DNA of 64,000 nt from Haloarcula litorea (GTDB taxonomy: Archaea; Halobacteriota; Halobacteria; Halobacteriales; Haloarculaceae). The stretch lies in contig NZ_CP119779.1 of the NCBI RefSeq assembly GCF_029338195.1, positions 1,178,001 to 1,242,000 on the forward strand, given 5' to 3'. Shown here in pieces: positions 58,276 through 64,000 of the stretch (position 1 is its first letter; the number at the start of each line of letters is the position of its first letter). The notes beneath the pieces are model-generated. The model was not told the DNA's origin. It saw only the letters and a program-made list of their open reading frames with translations, and did not search any database. The position numbers were made by a program, and so were the translations under genes.

Positions 58276-58773
58276 ATGGGACTGGCGGACATCGCGGCCG
58301 GGATCGAGGTGACCGACCACCAGCGGGAGCGCGGCGTGGCGGCCGTCGACGACACCGAGGGGTCGCTGGCCGACCGGCTCGCGCCGTTCGCCGACGAGCT
58401 GCCGTGTCCCGCCGCCGCGGCGGCCACGGTGGCCGAGCGCTACGCCGCCGGCCGTGCGGTCGACGACGCCGGCCACGCCGCGGGCGTCCCGCCGGTGACG
58501 GCCGCGAAGACGCTGCACCTGCTGGGCGAGCAGGTCTCGCCCGTCGGCCCGCGGCAGAGGGAGATCGTCCGGGACTGGCTCGCGGGCGACCTCTCGCGGA
58601 CGGACGCGCGGGAGCTGGCGGGGGTCGGCGACCGGACGTTCGCGCTGGCGGCCTACGTCGAGAGCCACGACCCGCTGCCGGCGGCCCGGGCCGCCGTCGA
58701 GGGAACGCTCGGAGCAGGCGAGGAGCGCGACCCGCTCGGCGACGCGCGCAGCGACGTGGACGACCTGTTCTGA
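58276..58773 (+). CDS. Conserved haloarchaeal protein (DUF7858-like)
   Basis: A 165-residue cytoplasmic protein: MGLADIAAGIEVTDHQRERG, then AAATVAERYAAGRAVDDAGH with ADDAG-type helix, and ISRTD-like DLSRTDARELAGVGDRTFALAAYVES in the second half, which resembles a helix-turn-helix. It is predicted to be all-helical and could bind DNA. I recall it as DUF7858. It faces TFB across the inverted-repeat region and is read away from it. Confidence 0.75.
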   Translation: MGLADIAAGIEVTDHQRERGVAAVDDTEGSLADRLAPFADELPCPAAAAATVAERYAAGRAVDDAGHAAGVPPVTAAKTLHLLGEQVSPVGPRQREIVRDWLAGDLSRTDARELAGVGDRTFALAAYVESHDPLPAARAAVEGTLGAGEERDPLGDARSDVDDLF

Positions 58774-58821
58774 CGGCTCGACTGGACCACGCTTAACACT
58801 CGCCGCCGCAAACCGGCGGCT

Positions 58822-60342
58822 ATGTCGGCATCGGAACTGGCCGCGGCGGTCGCGGAGGCGCTGGCGGTGGACGCCGAATCCTTCCACGCGAGCGCCCGCG
58901 AGGAGGCCGAACGGCTCAAAGAGGAGGTCAGGTCGGGCACGTTCGACAACACGGAGGCCATCGTCGGGATGGAGCTGGAGCTGTACGCCGTCGACGACCA
59001 GACCGACGCCCTCCGGCGGGTGCCACGACAGTTGCTGGAGCTCGTCGGCTTCGAGAAGGAGCTCGGCCTGCACAACGCGGAGATGCAGACCAGCCCGCAG
59101 CCGCTGAACGAACACGGGCTGGCAACACAGCGCGCCGAACTGAAGGCGTCGTTGCTGCCCGCGGAGCGACGCCTCGGCAACGAGGGGATCCGGCTCGTTG
59201 CCGACGGGATGTGGACGGTTCCGCCGAACGGCGAGACCGCCGGGGACTACCTCTCCGACTCCGTCGAACACGACGGCATCCGGCTGGCGACGAACATGTC
59301 GGACTCGGTGCGGTACCACACGATGGCGAACACGGACTACCCGGCGAGGTTCGAACTGGACGCCCCACACGTCTTGATGGAAGCCGACACCGTGATGCCC
59401 GAGTCGCTGATCACCTCGATCCAACCCCACTACCAGATCCCCCACGCCCCGGACCTGCCGGAGTACTTCAGTTACGCCCTGCGGATCGCCGGCCCCGTGC
59501 TCGCGCTGGGGGTGAACTCGCCCTTCTTCCCGCCGGACCTCTACGACGACGCGCCCGACGCCGAGATCGTCGAGGACGCACGGATGGAGAACCGCGTCGG
59601 GGTCTTCGAGTCGGTGCTGAACCCGCCCGAGGACGACCCGACGCCGCCGAAGGTCTGTTTCCCGCCGGACTTCGAGACGGTCGAGGACGCCATCGACGAC
59701 ATCGTCGCCGACGACACCATCGTCCCGATGGACCTCCAGTCGGGGACGCGGTTCGACGACGACTTCGTCCACGTCCGGCACAAGCACGGCTCCTACTGGC
59801 GGTGGGTCCGGCCCGTCTTCGAGGGGCCGACCCGCTCGGCCGCCAACGCCCGCATCGAGTTCCGGCCGCTGCCGGCCCAGCCGACCGTCGACGACGCCGT
59901 CGCGTTCGAGGCGCTGTTCGCCGGCCTGATGGAGAGCCTGCCGCGGCTCGAACACCCGGTCCAGTCGATGGACTGGGCGACCGCCGAGGAGAACTTCTAC
60001 GCGGCCACGCGCGACGGTCTGCGGGCCGACATCGAGTGGATCACGGTCGACGGCGCGACCACCACGTCGACGGACGAGCTGTACGGGGAGCTGTTCGAAC
60101 TCGCCCGCGAGGGACTGGAGGCCAGCGGCCTCTCGACCGAGGAGGCCCACGAGTACATCCGCCCGCTGCGCGAGCGGGTCGACCGGCGGCTCACGCCCGC
60201 CCGCTGGAAACACGACTACGTCCGCCGGCGCGTCGAGGAGAACGTCCCGCTGGCCCAGGCGATCTGGGGGATGCAGTCGGCGTACATCCGCCACCAGACG
60301 GAGACGCTGCTGGACGGGAGCTTCGCCGACTGGTTCGAGTGA
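58822..60342 (+). CDS. Glutamate-cysteine ligase-like protein (GCS2/COG2170 family)
   Basis: A 506-residue protein. AIVGMELELYAVD is the ATP-grasp-like GCS2 signature with the acidic metal ligands, HNAEMQTSPQPL and IQPHYQIPHAPDLPEYF lie in the substrate channel, and RIEFRPLPAQPTVDDAVA closes the active site. The family forms gamma-glutamyl bonds. It is longer than the haloarchaeal GshA that makes gamma-glutamylcysteine, so another amine acceptor is possible. It follows the DUF7858-like gene by 48 bases. Confidence 0.85.
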   Translation: MSASELAAAVAEALAVDAESFHASAREEAERLKEEVRSGTFDNTEAIVGMELELYAVDDQTDALRRVPRQLLELVGFEKELGLHNAEMQTSPQPLNEHGLATQRAELKASLLPAERRLGNEGIRLVADGMWTVPPNGETAGDYLSDSVEHDGIRLATNMSDSVRYHTMANTDYPARFELDAPHVLMEADTVMPESLITSIQPHYQIPHAPDLPEYFSYALRIAGPVLALGVNSPFFPPDLYDDAPDAEIVEDARMENRVGVFESVLNPPEDDPTPPKVCFPPDFETVEDAIDDIVADDTIVPMDLQSGTRFDDDFVHVRHKHGSYWRWVRPVFEGPTRSAANARIEFRPLPAQPTVDDAVAFEALFAGLMESLPRLEHPVQSMDWATAEENFYAATRDGLRADIEWITVDGATTTSTDELYGELFELAREGLEASGLSTEEAHEYIRPLRERVDRRLTPARWKHDYVRRRVEENVPLAQAIWGMQSAYIRHQTETLLDGSFADWFE

Positions 60343-60346
60343 CGGC

Positions 60347-60922
60347 TCAGTCGGCCGCCAGCCCGCCGGCCGCCGCCCGCTCCGGGTAGTCCTCGACGCC
60401 CGCGTAGGCGGCGACGTCGCCGCCGAGGTCGTCGAGCCGCTCGGCGATCTCCGCGTCGGCGACGGTCCCGTCCTCGAAGGCGGCCCACGACTCCGGGATC
60501 GCGACCTGCGTCGGAAGCGGCCACGCCTTCAGTTCGCGACAGGCGGCCCGCAGGTGTTCGAGGGCCGGTGTCGGGAACCCACCGCCGGCGACGGCGAGCA
60601 GCCCCACGGTCGTCCCCGCCCAGTCCTCGATGTCGCAGTAGTCCAAGGCGGTCTTCACCGGCGAGGCGTAGGTGCCGTGGTACATCGGCGTCCCGAGGAC
60701 GACGCCGTCGGCCGCGGCGATCCGGGCGGCCAGTTCGGGGCCGTCCCCGGCGTCGGCCGCGTCGGCGTCGAACAGCGGGAGGTCCCACTCCCGGAGGTCC
60801 AGTAACTCGGTCGTCGCACCGGCGGCCGCCGCGGCCGCGAGCGCTCGGTCGACGGCGATCCGCGTTCCGCTGTCGTCGCGCAGGCTGCCACACAGTCCGA
60901 CGACGTGTGTCCGGTCGGTCAT
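60347..60922 (-). CDS. NADPH-dependent FMN reductase family protein
   Basis: A 191-residue flavodoxin-fold protein. VVGLCGSLRDDSGTRIAVDR forms the phosphate-binding loop for FMN, and VLGTPMYHGTYASPVKTALDY with VGLLAVAGGGFPTPALEHLR are the classic family segments. It probably reduces FMN or quinones with NAD(P)H. The start MTDRTHVVGLCGSLR was chosen over an upstream ATG because the flavin loop follows at once. Its promoter carries a palindrome. Confidence 0.9.
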   Translation of the reverse strand: MTDRTHVVGLCGSLRDDSGTRIAVDRALAAAAAAGATTELLDLREWDLPLFDADAADAGDGPELAARIAAADGVVLGTPMYHGTYASPVKTALDYCDIEDWAGTTVGLLAVAGGGFPTPALEHLRAACRELKAWPLPTQVAIPESWAAFEDGTVADAEIAERLDDLGGDVAAYAGVEDYPERAAAGGLAAD

Positions 60923-60956
60923 CGGTACCTGATCGTCGGAGCGCCACAAAGGTAAA

Positions 60957-60969
60957 AATTCTGAGAATT
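60957..60969. promoter_or_regulatory. Palindrome overlapping the flavin reductase promoter
   Basis: AATTCT-G-AGAATT is a perfect 13-base palindrome. It overlaps the minus-strand TATA-like AATTTTTAC (60952-60960) and lies about 65 bases before the plus-strand regulator gene. A bound protein here would block the reductase promoter. The divergent ArsR-type regulator (61034) is a candidate binder, by position only. Confidence 0.5.
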
Positions 60970-61033
60970 ACGTTTCAGTAGTGACGCTGATAGGTCGGGT
61001 GCGTTTTTGTGTCCGGTCCGCGAACGCTGCGGT

Positions 61034-61936
61034 ATGACCGACGACGACGGGACGACACGTCCCCCGGAGGCGGCGTTCGCGCTGTTCGGCCACGAGCTCC
61101 GGGTCGAGATCCTGTTCGCGCTCTGGGCGGCCGAGCGCCACTCGCTCCCGTTCGCCGAGCTCCAGTCCCGGGTCGGGGAACGGGACAGCGGGAAGTTCAA
61201 CTACCACCTCTCGAAGCTGGTCGGCCAGTTCGTCGGCAAGAACGGCGACGAGTACGAACTGCGCTACCCCGGCCACCGGGTCATCGACGCCATCAGGACG
61301 GGCTTTCTCCACCGGACGGCCGACGTCGGCCCGGTCACCCTCGACACCGACTGTCGGACCTGTGGTGCGGCCCTGACGTTCACCTACGAGGAGTACGTCG
61401 CCCGGGTCGGCTGTCTGGACTGCGGGGACATCGTCGTCGCGTTCCCGTTCGACCCCGGCGGCGTCGAGGGCCGCTCCGACGAGGGAGTCGTCGACGCCTT
61501 CGACCGCCGGACGCGACTGTGCTGGCGGTTCGCCGTCGCCGGCGTCTGTCCGATGTGTGCCGGCGTCGTCCGCACCGGACTCGCGCCCGAGCCGGGCCCG
61601 GAACTGGACAGCCACTACACCGACGACCACCCCGCCGTCCTCGCCGTCGACTGTCGGCAGTGCAGCTTCTACAACTACCCGCCGGCCGGGATCCTCCTCT
61701 GCTATCACCCCGCCGTGGCCGGCTGGTTCGCGGACCGGGGGATCGACCTCCGGACGACACCGCTGTGGGCGCTCGACTTCGTCGCCGACCCCGACCGCGT
61801 CGCCGTCGAGCGCGAGGACCCGCTCGGGGTGACGGTGACTGCGACCGCCGGTGGCGAGCGCCTGCGGGTCTCCCTCGACGAGAGCGCCCGCGTCACGGCG
61901 CTCGAACGCACCCCCGCCGACGGCGAGTCACTGTGA
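61034..61936 (+). CDS. ArsR-type regulator with zinc-ribbon domain (second paralogue)
   Basis: A 300-residue paralogue of the protein at 24901-25794. Winged helix: FALFGHELRVEILFALWAAE, ELQSRVGERDSGKFNYHLS, KLVGQFVGKNGDEY. Cysteine knuckles: CRTCGAA, CLDCGD, CPMCAG and CRQCSF. The C-terminus is a beta-rich domain (PLWALDFVADPDRVAVERED). It probably regulates transcription in response to a signal read by the zinc domain. It is divergent from the flavin reductase gene, with a palindrome between them. Confidence 0.83.
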   Translation: MTDDDGTTRPPEAAFALFGHELRVEILFALWAAERHSLPFAELQSRVGERDSGKFNYHLSKLVGQFVGKNGDEYELRYPGHRVIDAIRTGFLHRTADVGPVTLDTDCRTCGAALTFTYEEYVARVGCLDCGDIVVAFPFDPGGVEGRSDEGVVDAFDRRTRLCWRFAVAGVCPMCAGVVRTGLAPEPGPELDSHYTDDHPAVLAVDCRQCSFYNYPPAGILLCYHPAVAGWFADRGIDLRTTPLWALDFVADPDRVAVEREDPLGVTVTATAGGERLRVSLDESARVTALERTPADGESL

Positions 61937-62013
61937 AACTGAGTTCACGACCGGGCCGCCTCCGGGACCGCGGCCGGGAGGGCCGTTTTTCCGGTCGGCC
62001 ACCTAGGGCCGTC

Positions 62014-62241
62014 GTGTCTCTCACCGACCGCCGTCTCGCCGTGGCCCTGACCGCCGTCGCCGGCATCTTCCACCTGCTGGCCCCCGACCTGCTGTTGCGG
62101 ACGGCCCGCTGGGGCTACCGGCGCGTCCTCGCCGTCGAGTTCCACCCGAAGCGGGGGGCCAGCCGCCGGGTCCGCGCGGTCGGCGTGGGGTTCCTCCTGC
62201 TGGCGGCGGCGCTCCGTCGCTACACCGCCGACTCGACGTAG
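62014..62241 (+). CDS. Small membrane protein, GTG start
   Basis: A 75-residue protein: MSLTDRRLAVALTAVAGIFHLL with a first hydrophobic helix, DLLLRTARWGYRRVLAVEFHP in the middle, and a second helix (VRAVGVGFLLLAAALRRY). Basic residues between the helices suggest a cytoplasmic loop. No family was recognised. Its last 22 bases overlap the convergent TIGR00725 gene. Confidence 0.6.
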   Translation: MSLTDRRLAVALTAVAGIFHLLAPDLLLRTARWGYRRVLAVEFHPKRGASRRVRAVGVGFLLLAAALRRYTADST

Positions 62242-62669
62242 TCGACGGCCGCCGCGGGGGTGTCGACGTGTTCGATGCCGTCCAGCCGCTCGACCCGGTG
62301 GGTGTCCAGCCCGGCGACCGGCCGGCCCTGGTCCAGCGCGTGGCCCAGCTCCGAGAGGGTCCCGGCCGCGCCGTCGACGGCGACGACGGCCGCGCCGTTC
62401 AGCACGACCAGGACGTTGCGCGCGCTCCCGAGTCCGGTGGCGATGGCGGTGTCGACGTGGTCGTTGGCGGCCGCCCGCCGCTCGCCCGGGAGGATGCCGA
62501 TGGTGTGCCCGTCGGCGGCGCTCGCGCCCTCGCAGACGGCCTCCATCACGCCGGTCAGGCCGCCACAGACGACCTCGTGGTTCCGCTCGCCGAGGCGTCG
62601 ACCCACCTCGCGTGCCTGCCGGTACTGTTCGTCCGTGACCGTCGACCCGCCGATGACCGAGACGCGCAT
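62220..62669 (-). CDS. TIGR00725-family (SLOG/LOG-like) protein
   Basis: A 149-residue Rossmann-like protein. MRVSVIGGSTVTDEQYRQAR opens the fold; VVCGGLTGVMEAVCEGA is the family nucleotide-binding signature, followed by GHTIGILPGERRAAANDHVD and DGAAGTLSELGHALDQGRPV with the GT(L/G)SE motif of LOG/SLOG proteins. Such domains bind nucleotide-derived ligands; activity here is unknown. Its 3' end overlaps the small membrane protein gene by 22 bases. Confidence 0.9.
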   Translation of the reverse strand: MRVSVIGGSTVTDEQYRQAREVGRRLGERNHEVVCGGLTGVMEAVCEGASAADGHTIGILPGERRAAANDHVDTAIATGLGSARNVLVVLNGAAVVAVDGAAGTLSELGHALDQGRPVAGLDTHRVERLDGIEHVDTPAAAVDYVESAV

Positions 62670-62732
62670 AGCTCGGCGTTCGGGGAGTGCGGTGAAAAAG
62701 TCGCGGTGCGTCGCCCGTCGCCAGCCGGCCGA

Positions 62733-64000
62733 TTACAGCTGGTCGAGCCAGTCCTGTGCGCGGGACTCGCTGGTCTCGGCGATCTCGGCGATCTCGGCGG
62801 CGTCGCGGGCCTCGAGCTCGGCGACCGTCTCGATACCGGCCCCGCGCAGGCGGTCGGCGTAGGTCGGGCCGATGCCGTCGACCGTCTCGACGTCCGCGGC
62901 CTCCTCGGTGCCGGTCTCCTCGACGGCGGCGGCCTCGTCGGTGGCGTCGACGTCGTCGGCGACGTCCTCGACCGCTTCCTCGGCGGTCTCCTCGACGTCG
63001 CCTTCGCCGGGGGACTCGACCTCGATGTCGACCTCCTCGCCGCTGCGCTCGCTGTACCACTCCGCGACCTCGGGCCAGAGCTCCTCGTGGGTCGAGGAGG
63101 ACACCGACAGACCGATGTGGCCCGTCGAGAACTCGATGGTCTCCGTGTCCTCGCTCGGGATGACGTCGGTGAACGGCTTCGAGGCCGCCGGCGGGATGAG
63201 GTGGTCGTACTTGCCCATCAACTGGAGGACCGGCATGTCGAGGTTCTCCAGGTCGACGTGTTTCCCGTCCAGCTCCAGCTCGTTGTTGTAGAGCTTGTTG
63301 TCCTGGTAGACGTCCTCGAGGAACTGGACGTAGGTGTCGCCGGCGACGTCGATCCCGTCGCCGAGCCACTTCTCCATCCGGCCGAAGTTCTCGACGAACG
63401 CCTCGTTCTCTAAGTTCTCGAACAGCCGGATGTACTTCGAGACGTAGTTGTCGACGGGGTCCATCAGCGCGAAGCCGATGTCGAGCATCTCCGCGGGGAC
63501 GTTGCCGAAGGTGTCGACGACGTCCTGGGGGTCGTAGTACTCGTCGGAGCCCCACTCCTCTAAGACGCCGCCGGTCTGGTCGAAACAGAGGCCGGCGGCC
63601 ATCAGGCCGAGCGTGTTGACCTTCTCGCGGTGGAGCGCCGAGTACATCACCGACATCGTCCCGCCCATACAGTAGCCGAGGATGTTGACGGCGTCCTGAC
63701 CGGATCGTTCCCGGACCACGTCGACGCAGTTGTCCATATAGCGGTTGACGTAGTCGTCGAGCGTCAGGTGCTGGTCGAGCCGCGAGGGCTCGTTCCAGTC
63801 GATGAGGTAGACGTCGTGGCCCGCCTCCAGCAGCCGGCGGACGACCGACCGCTCCTCCTGGAGGTCCAGGATGTACGGGCGGTTGATGAGCGCGTAGACG
63901 ATGAGGATGGGGACCGACTCCTTGTCCTCTTCGTCGACCTCGATGCCGGCGGCCTCGGCGTCGTAGTGGAGGAGCTCGAGCTTGTTCTCCTCGTAGACGA
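62733..64000 (-). CDS. phaC: Polyhydroxyalkanoate synthase, class III PhaC (5' end outside window)
   Basis: The first codons lie beyond base 64000; 422 codons are visible. It polymerises hydroxyacyl-CoA into storage polyester. The alpha/beta-hydrolase core shows [33 protein letters not shown], the lipase-like box [12 protein letters not shown] with catalytic Cys, [10 protein letters not shown] (Asp) and TGHIGLSV (His). A long acidic C-terminal extension follows, rich in [12 protein letters not shown] repeats, ending in helix-hairpin-helix-like [20 protein letters not shown]. Such extended C-termini are typical of Haloarcula-type PhaC. PhaE and other PHA genes are not visible. Confidence 0.93.
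   Translation of the reverse strand, partial: VYEENKLELLHYDAEAAGIEVDEEDKESVPILIVYALINRPYILDLQEERSVVRRLLEAGHDVYLIDWNEPSRLDQHLTLDDYVNRYMDNCVDVVRERSGQDAVNILGYCMGGTMSVMYSALHREKVNTLGLMAAGLCFDQTGGVLEEWGSDEYYDPQDVVDTFGNVPAEMLDIGFALMDPVDNYVSKYIRLFENLENEAFVENFGRMEKWLGDGIDVAGDTYVQFLEDVYQDNKLYNNELELDGKHVDLENLDMPVLQLMGKYDHLIPPAASKPFTDVIPSEDTETIEFSTGHIGLSVSSSTHEELWPEVAEWYSERSGEEVDIEVESPGEGDVEETAEEAVEDVADDVDATDEAAAVEETGTEEAADVETVDGIGPTYADRLRGAGIETVAELEARDAAEIAEIAETSESRAQDWLDQL

Overview
The window is a dense stretch of haloarchaeal (class Halobacteria) chromosome. The evidence is very high GC, strongly acidic proteins, leaderless genes with TATA boxes about 27 bases before the start codon, archaeal replication and transcription proteins (PolD large subunit, MCM, RPA with its partner, TFB), Tat-type lipoprotein signals and a class III polyhydroxyalkanoate synthase. 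The synthase, with a long acidic C-terminal extension, would suit a Haloarcula-like relative, but genus cannot be fixed from sequence alone. No rRNA, CRISPR array, complete insertion sequence or prophage was seen. Family numbers of the form DUFnnnn are from memory and were not checked against a database.

Layout. 0-3 kb: start of glycyl-tRNA synthetase overlapped by a CBS-domain protein, then a CARF-like winged-helix regulator facing an HD-domain hydrolase across a perfect palindrome. 3-9 kb: a secreted GH13 amylase, an orphan cytochrome b and serA. 9-17 kb: two overlapping paralogous sensor kinases (the first with a degraded ATPase domain), then the PolD large subunit with a PPC-domain protein. 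17-24 kb: lipoprotein, CDF transporter, phosphoesterase, M29 aminopeptidase with its 3' end triplicated in 191-base units, methyltransferase and small membrane proteins. 24-34 kb: an ArsR-type zinc-ribbon regulator, radical SAM protein, MFS transporter, PsiE and DUF373 membrane proteins, tRNA-Arg(TCT) with a scar-like copy of its 3' end, threonine aldolase, a secreted HEXXH protein and a TRAM protein. 35-41 kb: the RPA operon, VOC protein, RHH/coiled-coil protein, tRNA-His(GTG) followed by an HNH nuclease, and a site-2 protease. 41-49 kb: an SF2 helicase, a duplicated-domain protein, an SLC13 transporter with RCK_C domains, tRNA-Pro(TGG), an FAH-family enzyme and an AGE epimerase.

49.7-58.8 kb is the most interesting block. 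MCM, interrupted by a 642-residue intein carrying a LAGLIDADG endonuclease and two helix-turn-helix segments, starts a co-directional string of small uncharacterised haloarchaeal proteins, a degenerate RecA/KaiC-like protein and a MinD/ParA ATPase. A TFB gene lies tail-to-tail with the ATPase and shares a promoter region rich in inverted repeats with another uncharacterised gene. This looks like a linked replication, positioning and transcription neighbourhood whose small proteins have no known role. The window closes with a glutamate-cysteine ligase-like enzyme, a flavin reductase with a palindrome over its TATA box, a second zinc-ribbon regulator paralogous to the one at 24.9 kb, a TIGR00725 protein and the 3' part of phaC.
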